Source: an uncultured Mucispirillum sp. (GTDB lineage: Bacteria > Chrysiogenota > Deferribacteres > Deferribacterales > Mucispirillaceae). Taken from it: 64,000 bases of DNA. The position numbers and the translations under genes were made by a program. Below the pieces are notes generated by a model. It saw nothing but the letters and a program-made list of their open reading frames with translations, searched no databases and was not told the DNA's origin. Where the stretch lies: the NCBI GenBank assembly GCA_944323205.1, contig CALURO010000004.1, forward strand, positions 1 through 64,000. The letters are read 5' to 3'. Shown one piece after another: positions 29,089 to 38,883 of this stretch (positions are counted from its first letter, which is position 1; every line of letters begins with the position of its first letter).

Positions 29089-30399
29089 TTGTATAAAATA
29101 CCAAATTTAGTATATGCTAATGAAAAAGGCGAAATTTTTGACCATTCTGAGTTAAAAATGGCAGTTCGCAGCGGCCCTTATGATTTTATTCCTTATGAAA
29201 CTGAGCTTATAAGACTTCCAGAATCATCAAGACTTTATTTTATGCCACATACTCACCCTGTAGCATATGATGAGAATAAGGCAAATATGGTAGAGTTTAA
29301 AGAGGGGTATGCAGTGAGTGTGTTTTTGTCTCCCGGTTTTTTAAGGCTTTATTTGCCTGCTTACAGGAAGACTAAGGATTATACTATGCCGCTTTTTGCA
29401 TATACTGCTGTTGGTTACCTTGACGGCCATTTTGTAGTGCCTGCAATACAGGTAGATAATATATCTAAGTGGGACCCTAAAAATTATGATTTTTCATGTA
29501 ATTTTGATAAACAGGTTGATGAATTTATAAAAAATTCTCCAGAAAACAGGCTGTACGGCCAGCTTAGAAAATGTGCTGCAGAATACCACTGCACTGCTGC
29601 AAAAAATGTTTTTTATCCAAGGTGGGAGTGTCCTATACCGACAAGCCCTGCATGTAACAGTGCATGTGTAGGCTGTATATCATTACAGGCATCAGAATGC
29701 TGTCCGTCGCCGCAGGATAGAATAACTTTTGCACCAACTGCAGAAGAAATAGCAGAGGTGGCACTTCGTCATGGGGAAAGAGCAAAAGACCCTCTTGTAA
29801 GTTTTGGTCAGGGCTGCGAAGGTGACCCATGTCTTGCAGCAGATAATATTGCAAAAGCAGTAAAAATTATTAAAAGAGAAAATCCAAATTTAACTGTTAA
29901 CTTTAATTCTAACTGCTCTATTCCTGATAATGTGGCAAAGGTAATAGAAGCTGGAGTAGACAGCGTAAGAGTCAGCTTAAATTCTGTAATAGAAAGCACA
30001 TATAATGCTTATTACCGTCCACGAACATATAAATTTCAAGATGTAGTAAAAAGTGTAGAATTAATTAAGCAGGCAGGTGTATTTTTGCAGCTTAATTTAT
30101 TAACATTTCCGGGAGTAAATGACAGAGCGTCAGAAACATCGGCACTGCTTGATTTTGTGGAAAATTATAAAGTTGATTTAATACAGATGCGTAATTTAAA
30201 CATTGATGTAGAACTTTTACTTTCACACTTACAGTTAAAGCCTGATGAAATACACGGCATAAAAAATATGATGAAACTTATCAAAAAAAGGCGTCCAGAA
30301 ATACAGTTTGGTTATTTTAACAGAATGAAGAAAGATTTTCATACACCTTCAGGGTATCCTGATTTAAGGCCGCCTAAAAAGGGGAAAAGCTATATTTAA
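29089..30399 (+). CDS. Radical SAM protein of unknown function
   Basis: The 436 aa protein starts at TTG 29089, supported by AAAGAGG (29074-29080) eight bases before it. After a non-radical-SAM N-terminal region of about 190 residues comes CNSACVGC, a CxxxCxxC cluster motif, then a SAM barrel (SFGQGCEGDP, VNFNSN, SVRVSLNS). A further Cys group (CISLQASECCPS) lies beside the cluster. The reaction is unknown. The 3' end overlaps the possible extended start of the methyltransferase gene, suggesting coupling. Confidence 0.8.
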   Translation: MYKIPNLVYANEKGEIFDHSELKMAVRSGPYDFIPYETELIRLPESSRLYFMPHTHPVAYDENKANMVEFKEGYAVSVFLSPGFLRLYLPAYRKTKDYTMPLFAYTAVGYLDGHFVVPAIQVDNISKWDPKNYDFSCNFDKQVDEFIKNSPENRLYGQLRKCAAEYHCTAAKNVFYPRWECPIPTSPACNSACVGCISLQASECCPSPQDRITFAPTAEEIAEVALRHGERAKDPLVSFGQGCEGDPCLAADNIAKAVKIIKRENPNLTVNFNSNCSIPDNVAKVIEAGVDSVRVSLNSVIESTYNAYYRPRTYKFQDVVKSVELIKQAGVFLQLNLLTFPGVNDRASETSALLDFVENYKVDLIQMRNLNIDVELLLSHLQLKPDEIHGIKNMMKLIKKRRPEIQFGYFNRMKKDFHTPSGYPDLRPPKKGKSYI

Positions 30400-30475
30400 C
30401 AGAAATATTCCTGCCTGCATATACGGCAATAAGAAAATAATTAATACTCGTGATGGCTCATATACTTTTTACAGT

Positions 30476-31084
30476 ATGGAGTATAACGAATCATATAAAA
30501 CAAAATCAGTAGGTGCATATACTGAAAGTCTGCATAAATTTGTAAACGGTACAAGTATAATAAAAAAAGCTGGAGAAAAAGATATAAGGCTTTTAGATAT
30601 ATGCTTTGGAGTAGGGCTTAATTTAGCTGTAACATTTGATGAGGCATTAAAAAATGGTATTACAAACAGGATACATGCAGTATCTGTTGAAAAAGATGCA
30701 ACTCTTATAAATATAGTAAAAAATACTAATATTTTAATGCCTGCAAATGGTTATAAAGTAGTCCGCAGTCTTTTGGACAATCAAAGGGCAGATAATTTTT
30801 CAATGGAATTATATATTCAAGATGCAGTAGATTTTATTTATTCATTAAACCATAAGTTTGATGTTATATATTTTGACCCTTTTTCTAAAAAGCATAATGG
30901 TGAAATGTGGAGCGATAATATGTTCTGCAAACTGTATTCACTTTTAGAAACAGGTGGAGTATTAACAACTTATGCTTCTGGTAAAAGTATAAAAGAAAGC
31001 CTTGTAAATGCAGGTTTTTTTATATCCAGTTTAGTATCATTAGGCACAAGATACCAGCCTGCAACAAAAGCTGTAAAATATTAG
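30476..31084 (+). CDS. MnmC-like SAM-dependent methyltransferase
   Basis: From ATG 30476 it encodes 202 aa with the SAM site LLDICFGVGLNLA and YFDPFSKKHNGEMW, matching the methyltransferase domain of MnmC that completes mnm5U34 in tRNA. The same frame is open back to 30368 and encodes IINTRDGSYTFYS directly upstream, which looks like the conserved MnmC N-terminus. No ATG, GTG or TTG occurs there; ATA 30392 sits about 6 bases after AAGGGGA, and ATT 30407 is another option. So the true start may be non-canonical, or the gene may have lost its start. Confidence 0.75.
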   Translation: MEYNESYKTKSVGAYTESLHKFVNGTSIIKKAGEKDIRLLDICFGVGLNLAVTFDEALKNGITNRIHAVSVEKDATLINIVKNTNILMPANGYKVVRSLLDNQRADNFSMELYIQDAVDFIYSLNHKFDVIYFDPFSKKHNGEMWSDNMFCKLYSLLETGGVLTTYASGKSIKESLVNAGFFISSLVSLGTRYQPATKAVKY

Positions 31085-31138
31085 TTTTATAAACAGATAT
31101 TCTAACTCACAACTTAATGATTAGATAATAATTTTAGA

Positions 31139-31560
31139 GGTACACCGTTTTTTTTATTAAAAAATGCTATAACTACTTGATAATATATGTAAAAATATAA
31201 ATAATTGTAATAACTGTCATTCAGAATCTAATTAAACAATAATAAAAATTTCGGTCCAGCTACGGACTTTTCATTCTTTCCTATTCGTCGGAAAGTCCTT
31301 GCGTCGCAAAAGACGCTCCCCTCCCGCACTTACGCAAGCGAAAAGACATCCTGTCTTTTAAACAATAATAAAAAGTCCGTTCTAGACTTTTTATTTAGGT
31401 GGGCTTATGGAATAAATCCATTTAATATCCAGTCACTTTTTCTATTTCCTACGCTACTCGCTCGGGAAAACTAGTGTCCTCGCAAAAACCGCTCGCCTTA
31501 CTAAAGAGCCACTTCCTGTGGCTTTGTCATTCAGAGCCTACTATAGTAGGCGAAGTGAAC
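31139..31560. mobile_element. Mosaic repeat element fused to a broken gene
   Basis: The left 80 bases (to about 31225) are nearly identical to 34425-34502. Then come modules shared with the 24-kb element in reverse: GTCCTTGCGTCGCAAAAG at about 31295 and CTCGGGAAAACTAGTGTC at 31461. It ends in TCATTCAGAGCC and runs into the primase fragment reading frame. No transposase is present. The right end lacks the ACACCTTATG boundary, so this copy is incomplete or rearranged. Confidence 0.65.
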
Positions 31561-31562
31561 AT

Positions 31563-32141
31563 GGCAGATTAAAATCAGCACAGTATATTGATGAGAACGG
31601 CGAAAAAAGATTTGCTAAAAATACAAATAAAGTAGGTGCATTTCATATTGTAGATGGTTCTGTATCTGATTTAAAATATGCTAAATCTGTTGTTATTGCT
31701 GAAGGGTATGCTACTGCTGCAAGTATTAATGAAGCACTAAACAATAAAGATGTGAAAGTTATAGCTGCTATGAGTGCTAATAATATTGAGCATACTGTAA
31801 AAGCAATTACTGAAAAATATCCAGATATGAATATAGTAATTGCTGCTGATAATGATTTAACTAATAAAGTAGGCAATATCGGTTTAAATGCAGCAAATGC
31901 CGTCCAAAATAAATATGAAAATGTTACTGTTGCAGTTCCTAAAATCAATGGTAAAGAAATCTCTGGTGATTTTAATGATATCATATCAAAAAATGGGCTT
32001 TCCAAAGATGAAGCATTAAAAAATATTCAGAAATCAATGCAGCCTGCTTTAAAGCTGGAACAGGAAAAAAGTAAGTCAATATCAGTAGAAAAAACTAATG
32101 ATATAAAAAAAGAAAATAAAGAAAGAGTGTTAAGCAGGTAA
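31563..32141 (+). pseudogene. Truncated Toprim-domain primase of mobile elements
   Basis: About 190 codons encode LKSAQYIDENGEKRFAKN followed by a Toprim fold with VVIAEGYATAAS (catalytic Glu) and IVIAADND (acidic pair). This matches the C-terminal part of plasmid or conjugative-element primases (TraC-like). The frame continues 5' into repeat DNA, so the N-terminal part is gone. It marks the remains of an integrated element. The C-terminal tail is Lys/Ser-rich. Confidence 0.7.
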
Positions 32142-32319
32142 TGCTTAAATTTTAATCAAATAGTATATTTATTTGATACATAAAAAATATCTGCTGCATA
32201 ACTTGTGGATAAGTTGTGTAGCAGTGTTTTTATGGTAAATTATATTGCATAATATTACTAAAAATGATATATTTGTATATACATTATAAGAAACAAATTT
32301 TTACTTTTGGAGGTATAAT

Positions 32320-32640
32320 ATGGATTATAAAAGAGGCACAAGAATTGTTATGGATGAAGACAAAATTAGAAGAGAGGGTAAATATGATTTAGATAAACTT
32401 TATCAAAATATAGATGAGCTGGCAGAATATGCAGGGCTTATTAAAAAAAATAAATATACCTATGTTTGTCAAGGTAATGAAAAAGATTTAGCTGCTCTTG
32501 CTATATTTAATTTTCATAAGTTAGTTGAAGAAGAATGGTTTACAAAAAATGTAAAAGAATGGATTTGGATAAATAAAAAAGAAGGTAATGAAGATTTGAT
32601 TGAACATTTCAAAAAAGAAAACGAGGGTGTTTGGGTTTAA
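32320..32640 (+). CDS. Small protein upstream of vapD, candidate antitoxin
   Basis: The 106 aa product has a good GGAGG ribosome site before ATG 32320. It is acidic, with aromatic patches (EEEWFTKNVKEWIWINKK) and no known DNA-binding motif. It resembles small proteins I recall next to VapD-like genes on plasmids of host-associated Epsilonproteobacteria. The position, with a 2-base gap to the vapD start codon, suggests an antitoxin or partner, as VapX is for VapD in Haemophilus. There is no direct evidence of activity. Confidence 0.6.
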   Translation: MDYKRGTRIVMDEDKIRREGKYDLDKLYQNIDELAEYAGLIKKNKYTYVCQGNEKDLAALAIFNFHKLVEEEWFTKNVKEWIWINKKEGNEDLIEHFKKENEGVWV

Positions 32641-32642
32641 AA

Positions 32643-32990
32643 ATGAATAATAAAGAAACCAAAAGAGCAATTAATTTTGATTTAGATACAAGAGAATTGC
32701 TGAAATATTTTAAAAATACTCATCAAGCCTATTCTGCAATAAAAGTATTTATGGAAGACAATGGATTTGAACACAGACAGTATTCTGGGTATGTTTCAAA
32801 AGAACCTATATCTGAGTTCTCTGCAATAAGTGTAACCGAGAAATTAAATCAGAAATTTAAATGGCTTAAAGATTGTATTCAAAAATATGATGTTACAGAA
32901 ATTGGTGAAACATATGATTTAAAATATATTTTTGATGATGCGAAAAAGCAAGAAAAAGAAAAAAGCAAAAATAAAGGAATTGAAAGATAA
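32643..32990 (+). CDS. vapD: VapD-family endoribonuclease-like toxin
   Basis: The 115 aa product starts at ATG 32643 (TTG 32631 is also possible). The RAINFDLDTRELLKYF opening with the conserved Asp pair, HQAYSAIKVFMEDNGFEHRQYSGYVS, and KFKWLKDCIQKYDVTEIGE are the ferredoxin-like VapD pattern shared with Cas2-type ribonucleases. VapD proteins cleave RNA and aid persistence. The C-terminus carries an extra Lys/Glu-rich tail. It lies in the decayed island beside tRNA-Phe. Confidence 0.75.
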   Translation: MNNKETKRAINFDLDTRELLKYFKNTHQAYSAIKVFMEDNGFEHRQYSGYVSKEPISEFSAISVTEKLNQKFKWLKDCIQKYDVTEIGETYDLKYIFDDAKKQEKEKSKNKGIER

Positions 32991-33016
32991 TTTTTATAAT
33001 ATTTTAAAATTTTCTC

Positions 33017-33851
33017 TTGCATCCCCCCCCTCTGAATACAGTTATATATCTTATTTCAAGTTATTTTATCATATATTTTTTTACATTTTTAAAGCCATAT
33101 TATTATTTTTATTTAATGATAGTATTATGGTCAGGCTATATATTTTTTAATATTAAATTTAATGAATATTTAAAGCCATTTAGAGTTGTAATATTTGTTG
33201 TTTTATCAGTTTGGCTTATATATTACCCATTTTCTTATCATTCACGATGTTATTTTGTTTCATTAGACCCACAGTTTTACTATGGCAAGGAAAGTCTTAC
33301 TACTATTTATAATCCAGAACGAATAAAAAAGCTTATACCTAAAATGTGCCAAGATAAAGCGTCATCTCAATGGTCTTTTGATAAAGGAAAAAGAATATTG
33401 TACTATATATATAAAGAGTTATGAAAAGAGTAAGAAAGATGATGACTTTCTTCCCTATGATGATAATTCATATTTTTTTGATACAGAATCAAAACAATAT
33501 AAGGAGTTATCATCAGAGCTTCAAAAAATAGATATAGAAAAACAAGAATTTCTACATAACTGTGAAGCAAAATATTTCAATACTGATGACATACATTTTT
33601 GGGATATTGATAATTCAATATACATACCTGATAGACCCTTAGTAAAAGAATTCAGCCATAAATATGTTAATGGCAGAATATCTTATGAAGTATATAATTT
33701 TTATGAAAAAGATACAGGTATATTATTGTATAGTGGAAAAACTAGAATAAAATTTAGCAGTTTTATATATTATTTAAGATTAGCAGCAAAGTATATTCCA
33801 TATCCAGATATAAGGATAATAGACGGTATTCCTTTAAGGAGTTACGATTAA
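33017..33851 (+). pseudogene. Broken or switchable membrane-protein gene
   Basis: A first frame (33017-33424) encodes two or three membrane segments and a CYFVSLDPQFYYG-type soluble part. A second frame (33378-33851) continues KSYEKSKKDDDFLPYDD to a 150-residue acidic, aromatic domain. They meet in a TATATATA tract near 33408. One extra TA unit would join them into a single protein of about 280 aa. A run of eight C (33023-33030) lies at the beginning, and no proper start codon or ribosome site is visible. Function is unrecognised. It may be decayed or phase-variable. Confidence 0.5.
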
Positions 33852-33879
33852 CATTAATATTTTATATAATAAACTATAA

Positions 33880-34108
33880 AAAAGGAGAAAATAAAAAAGA
33901 GTGTAACAATCAGCAGGTTAAAAAAAATATGCAGAATGTGCTAATGCATGCTATGCACTTTTTGATAAAGAAGAGTTTTTAAATTCGTATATAGATATGA
34001 CAAAAAAAAGAAGATGATGATAATTCTATAACTTTACTATTTATTACAAAATTTGAAAAATTAGTTATAGAAAGTGATAGTAATAAATCAGTTTTCAGTA
34101 GAAAATGA
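33880..34108 (+). pseudogene. Remnant of a repeated gene family (copy 2)
   Basis: The AAAAAAGGAG site and AATCAGCAGGTT match the copy at 7.05 kb, but the start codon is ATA. Reading IKKSVTISRLKK, then after a shift in an eight-A run YAECANACYALFDKEEFLNSYIDM, then after a second shift in another eight-A run EDDDNSITLLFITKFEKL. The gene is thus frameshifted at least twice. The parental function is unknown. Confidence 0.5.
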
Positions 34109-34172
34109 GTGCGACCAGAAACTGTATTTATTAATGGAAAATATTGCTTCAGCAATACTTTAGGTAAAGGAA

Positions 34173-34248
<76 letters not shown>

Positions 34249-34411
34249 ATCACCTGTTCTTATCAGGTCTGAGAATATAACCATATATTTTATTTTTAGT
34301 CAAGCACTTTTTTTAAAAAAAATAATTTTTTTTATTATACTAAGCAAAAGCCTTATATAATAACACTTTTTATCATTTATCACAAAAGTATATCGGTTGT
34401 TTTATAATATC

Positions 34412-34605
34412 TGCATCACCCCCATTTTTTTATTAAAAAATACTGTAACTACTTGATAATATATGTAAAAATATAAATAATTGTAATAACTGTCATTCAG
34501 AGCGACAGCGAAGAATCTTATAATGTTCTAGTTAGTAAAACTTAAGACTCTTCGGCTCCGCCTCTGAGTGACATAAGGTGTTTAAAAAAAATGGTGGTGA
34601 AGCAG
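34412..34605. mobile_element. Short MITE-like element, about 190 bp
   Basis: The ends are inverted: ATCACCCCCATTTTTTTA at the left and, reversed, TTCACCACCATTTTTTTT at the right. The right end then reads AACACCTTATGTCACTCAG, as in the 24-kb element. The left 80 bases match 31148-31225. The centre holds AAGAATCTT and AAGACTCTT segments. No ORF is present. It sits just upstream of carB. Confidence 0.7.
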
Positions 34606-34679
34606 TTATAATATTGCTTTACAAAGATAGTGTAAAATAGTAAACTATGTTGTTTTAAATAAAATATTGGAGTTTAAGT

Positions 34680-37600
34680 ATGCCTAAAAGGGAAGATATT
34701 AAAAAAGTACTAATTATTGGTTCAGGTCCTATTGTAATAGGTCAGGCCTGCGAGTTTGATTATTCTGGCACTCAGGCGTGTAAAGCATTAAAAGAATTAG
34801 GTTATGAAGTAGTGCTTGTAAACTCAAACCCTGCCACTATTATGACAGACCCAGATACTGCTGATATTACTTACATAGAGCCTTTAAATGTAAAAAGGCT
34901 TGAAGCAATTATTGAAAAAGAAAGACCAGATTCACTTCTTCCAAGCCTTGGCGGGCAGACAGGCTTAAACTTAACAATGGAGCTTTCTAAAGCAGGTATT
35001 TTAGCTAAATATAATGTGGAAGTTATAGGTATTAATCTGGAAGCAATAGAGCGTGGTGAAGACAGGATTATTTTTAAAGAAACTATGGAAAAAATAGGTG
35101 TTGATATGCCTAAAAGTATTCCTGCATACACTGTCCTAGAAGCAGAAAAAATTGCTAATGACTTAGGATATCCTGTGGTTGTCCGCCCAGCTTATACTCT
35201 TGGCGGCACAGGGGGCGGGTTAGTATATAACGCCACAGAATTAAAAAAAGTTGCATCTAATGGTATTGCAGCATCTATGATTAATCAGGTATTAATTGAA
35301 GAAAGTGTTGCAGGCTGGGAAGAACTGGAACTTGAAATTGTTAGAGACAGCAAGGGGCAGATAATTACTGTATGTTTTATTGAAAATATTGACCCTATGG
35401 GTGTTCATACTGGGGATAGTTTTTGTGCAGCGCCAATGCTTACAATAAGTGAAGAAGTACAAAACCGTCTGCAAAAACATGCATGGGATATTGCTAATAA
35501 TGTAGGTGTTACTGGCGGAACAAATGTGCAGTTTGCTCATGACCCAAAAACAGGTAGAATTGTTATTATTGAAATAAACCCGCGAACTTCTCGTTCTTCT
35601 GCTCTTGCATCTAAAGCTACAGGGTTTCCTATTGCTTATATTTCTGCAAAACTTGCTGCAGGGCTTACTCTTGATGAAATACCACACTATAAATTTGGCA
35701 CACTTGATAAATATAAACCTAATGGCGATTATGTAGTTATAAAATTTGCCCGCTGGGCATTTGAGAAATTTCCACAGGAAGAAGATGTACTTGGCACTCA
35801 AATGAAAGCAGTAGGGGAAGTAATGAGTATAGGCTCTACTTATAAAGAAGCGTTTTTAAAAGCTATCCGCTCTCTTGAAAATGGCAGGTTTGGTTTAGGC
35901 AATATAAAAGAGTATAAAGATAAAAGTTTAGATGAATTAAGAAACCTTTTATACCGTCCATCAAGCCAGCGTCAGTGGATAATGTATGAAGCTATGAAAA
36001 AAGGTATGACAATAGATGAGCTTTATGAGATTACAAAAATCAAGCGCTATTTCCTTGAAGAAATGCAGGAAATAATTGATATGGAAAATAAAATTTCATC
36101 TTATACTATTGTTTCTCTGCCTGATAATGTGTTATACAGAGCTAAAAAATACGGCTTTTCTGATAAATATATAGCAGACCTTTTAAAAACTAAAGAAAAA
36201 ACAGTTAGAGAACGCCGTCACGATATGGGTATAAGGCCTGTATTTTTACCTATCGGTGTATCTGGTGTACCAAAAGATGAAAAAACTGGGTTTTCAAGTG
36301 CATGTTATTATTATTCTACATATAATAGAGAAGATGTATCAGTTGAGCCTGTATCAAATGATAAAAAGAAAGTTATGGTGCTGGGAAGCGGACCAAACAG
36401 AATAGGGCAGGGTATAGAGTTTGACTACTGTTCAGTTCATGCAGCATTTGCTATGAAAGAAGCAGGTTATGAAACAATAATTGTTAACTGCAACCCAGAA
36501 ACAGTATCTACTGACTATGATACATCTGACAGGCTTTATTTTGAGCCTTTAACAGTGGAAGATGTTATAGAAATATATAACTATGAAAAGCCGGAGGGTG
36601 CTATTGTTCAGTTTGGCGGTCAGACTCCTTTAAATATTGCTAAACAGCTTGAATCAGCAGGTGTTAATATGCTTGGCACTAAACCAGAAGTGATTGCATC
36701 TGTTGAGGACAGGGAGCTTTTTGCAAGACTTATGGATAAATTAAATATTAAAATGCCTGAAGCTGATACTGTAACAGATATAACTCATGCTGAAAGTGTG
36801 GTTGCAAAAATAGGCTATCCTGTTATTATCAGACCTTCTTATGTATTAGGTGGCAGAGGTATGGCTATTATCCATAATGAAAGCGAGCTAAAAGAATATT
36901 TATCGCAGGATATAGAAGTAAGCAGCAGTAAACCGCTTCTTATAGACAGATTTTTAAATAATGCTCTTGAATGTGAGGCAGATGCACTTTGTGACGGTAA
37001 GGAAGCATTTGTACCTGCTGTTATGGAGCATATAGAGTTAGCAGGTGTTCACTCTGGTGATTCTGCATGTGTTATTCCACCAGTTCGCTTAACAGAAAAA
37101 CAACAGGAAACAATAGAAAATTATATGAAAAAAATAGCTGTTGAACTAGGTGTTGTTGGTTTAATCAATGTACAGTTTGCTGTTGAAAATAATGTAATAT
37201 ATGTGCTTGAAGCAAACCCTAGAGCATCAAGAACTGTGCCTATTGTATCAAAAGTAACTGGTATCCCTATGGCTAAAATAGCTACATTATTAATGGCTGG
37301 CAGAAGTTTAGCATCTTTTAATCTGCAAAAGCCAGACTTTGATTTTTATGCAGTAAAACAGGCTGTTCTTCCATTTAATAAATTCCCAAATACAGACCCT
37401 GTTTTAGGGCCTGAAATGAAATCAACTGGTGAAGTGATGGGTATAGCAGATACTTTTGATTATGCTTACTATAAAGCAGAAGAATCAGCAGGGCTTTATA
37501 TGCCTTTAAAAGGAACTGTTCTACTTTCCTGTGATAAAAAAGATGATAAACTTTTAGAAACTGCAAAAATATTAGATAAAGCAGGGTTTAAAATTGTAGC

Positions 37601-37904
37601 TACAAAAGGCACTTATGCATTTTTACAGGAAAATAATATTAAATCTGAATTTATTTTTAAAGAAAGTGAAGGAAGACCTAATATTACAGACTTAATCATA
37701 AATGGCGAGCTTAATTTAATTATTGATACTCCGGGAAGTAAATCATTAAAAAGTGATGGAGCATTAATTAGAAAAAGTGCTGTAAAATATGGTATTCCTT
37801 ATGTAACAACAATAGATGCGGCTATTGCTGCTGCAAATGGCATAAAAGCAGCTCAAAATGCTGTAAGCAGATTAAGAAGCCTGCAGGAAATTAATAAAAA
37901 GTGA
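34680..37904 (+). CDS. carB: Carbamoyl-phosphate synthase large subunit
   Basis: The 1074 aa protein makes carbamoyl phosphate for pyrimidine and arginine synthesis. It shows the duplicated ATP-grasp architecture. The N-half has IGSGPIVIGQACEFDYSG, RPAYTLGGTGGG and EINPRTSRSSALASKATGFPIA. The C-half has LGSGPNRIGQGIEFDYCSVH, RPSYVLGGRGM and EANPRASRTVPIVSKVTGIPMA. An allosteric domain covers the last 130 residues. carA is not in the window. GGAG precedes the ATG, and a MITE-like element lies 75 bases upstream. Confidence 0.98.
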   Translation: MPKREDIKKVLIIGSGPIVIGQACEFDYSGTQACKALKELGYEVVLVNSNPATIMTDPDTADITYIEPLNVKRLEAIIEKERPDSLLPSLGGQTGLNLTMELSKAGILAKYNVEVIGINLEAIERGEDRIIFKETMEKIGVDMPKSIPAYTVLEAEKIANDLGYPVVVRPAYTLGGTGGGLVYNATELKKVASNGIAASMINQVLIEESVAGWEELELEIVRDSKGQIITVCFIENIDPMGVHTGDSFCAAPMLTISEEVQNRLQKHAWDIANNVGVTGGTNVQFAHDPKTGRIVIIEINPRTSRSSALASKATGFPIAYISAKLAAGLTLDEIPHYKFGTLDKYKPNGDYVVIKFARWAFEKFPQEEDVLGTQMKAVGEVMSIGSTYKEAFLKAIRSLENGRFGLGNIKEYKDKSLDELRNLLYRPSSQRQWIMYEAMKKGMTIDELYEITKIKRYFLEEMQEIIDMENKISSYTIVSLPDNVLYRAKKYGFSDKYIADLLKTKEKTVRERRHDMGIRPVFLPIGVSGVPKDEKTGFSSACYYYSTYNREDVSVEPVSNDKKKVMVLGSGPNRIGQGIEFDYCSVHAAFAMKEAGYETIIVNCNPETVSTDYDTSDRLYFEPLTVEDVIEIYNYEKPEGAIVQFGGQTPLNIAKQLESAGVNMLGTKPEVIASVEDRELFARLMDKLNIKMPEADTVTDITHAESVVAKIGYPVIIRPSYVLGGRGMAIIHNESELKEYLSQDIEVSSSKPLLIDRFLNNALECEADALCDGKEAFVPAVMEHIELAGVHSGDSACVIPPVRLTEKQQETIENYMKKIAVELGVVGLINVQFAVENNVIYVLEANPRASRTVPIVSKVTGIPMAKIATLLMAGRSLASFNLQKPDFDFYAVKQAVLPFNKFPNTDPVLGPEMKSTGEVMGIADTFDYAYYKAEESAGLYMPLKGTVLLSCDKKDDKLLETAKILDKAGFKIVATKGTYAFLQENNIKSEFIFKESEGRPNITDLIINGELNLIIDTPGSKSLKSDGALIRKSAVKYGIPYVTTIDAAIAAANGIKAAQNAVSRLRSLQEINKK

Positions 37905-38863
37905 AAGTAATGAAAAAAATTCTATCCTATAAAACATTTTGGTTTGCAGTAGCATTAATATTATCTATATCAACAGATTTTCCAGCTATTGGACTTGTTA
38001 TAGGTATTGCAATTGCATTAGTTTTTGGCAACCCTGTAAAAAGTGTTACTGGTAAAATTTCTAAGCAGTTATTGCAGACTTCTGTTATACTGCTTGGCTT
38101 TGGTATGCAGATAGGTGTTATTTTAAAAGTTGGTTTTGCTTCAATAGGTATTACTTTTACAAGTATTGCTGTTACAATGATTGCAGGGCTTTTATTAGGC
38201 AGATTTTTTCAAATTGAAAGAAATTTATCTATATTATTAACAAGCGGAACTGCAATATGCGGCGGCAGTGCTATTGCCGCAATGGCTCCAGCAATAAATG
38301 CAACTCAAGGTCAGACAGCAGTTGCTATGGCTGTTGTATTTTTATTAAATGCACTGGGGCTTATTATATTCCCGCCACTTGGACATCTTTTAGGTATGGA
38401 CGAGGCATCTTTTGGTTTATGGGCTGCAATAGCTATTCATGATACATCAAGTGTTGTAGGTGCCGCTGCTCAGTATGGTGCAGTTGCTGCAGGTATTGCT
38501 ATTACTGTTAAACTAACAAGAGCATTATGGATATTTCCACTGGCTTTTGCTGCATCTAAATTTAATAAATCAGAAACAAAGCCACCTTTTCAATGGTTTT
38601 TAGTTGGATTTTTAATGGCTGGGCTTATTACTTCACTTTTCCCTGCTGGTAATGAAATATGGCAGTCATTATCAACAGCAGGCAAACATTTAATGACTGG
38701 CACATTATTTTTAGTTGGTGCAGGTCTTACTATAGAAGAACTTAGAAAGGTAGGTGTTCGCTCACTGCTTGTATCAGTTATTTTGTGGGTTATTATAACT
38801 TTAGTTTCTTTTACAGCTATTTATATGGGTATATGGCATATATCCCCTAAAATATTAAATTAA
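37901..38863 (+). CDS. YeiH/UPF0324 family membrane protein (putative anion exporter)
   Basis: The 320 aa protein has about ten membrane segments, GTAICGGSAIAAMAPAI and AIHDTSSVVGAAAQYG, which are signature segments of the YeiH family, linked to sulfate export in other species by annotation. GTG 37901 overlaps the carB stop (GTGA); ATG 37910 is the alternative start. The link to carB is positional only. Confidence 0.85.
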   Translation: MKVMKKILSYKTFWFAVALILSISTDFPAIGLVIGIAIALVFGNPVKSVTGKISKQLLQTSVILLGFGMQIGVILKVGFASIGITFTSIAVTMIAGLLLGRFFQIERNLSILLTSGTAICGGSAIAAMAPAINATQGQTAVAMAVVFLLNALGLIIFPPLGHLLGMDEASFGLWAAIAIHDTSSVVGAAAQYGAVAAGIAITVKLTRALWIFPLAFAASKFNKSETKPPFQWFLVGFLMAGLITSLFPAGNEIWQSLSTAGKHLMTGTLFLVGAGLTIEELRKVGVRSLLVSVILWVIITLVSFTAIYMGIWHISPKILN

Positions 38864-38883
38864 TTGAAGGTATATAATTTATT

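Noticed and set aside
31518..31562. The 5' extension of the Toprim gene as true coding sequence
   Set aside because: These codons are repeat-element DNA shared with other sites; the homologous protein begins only after about 31563.
32932..33150. A 72-codon ORF bridging vapD and the next gene
   Set aside because: It uses the wrong frame of the vapD tail and has no ribosome site.
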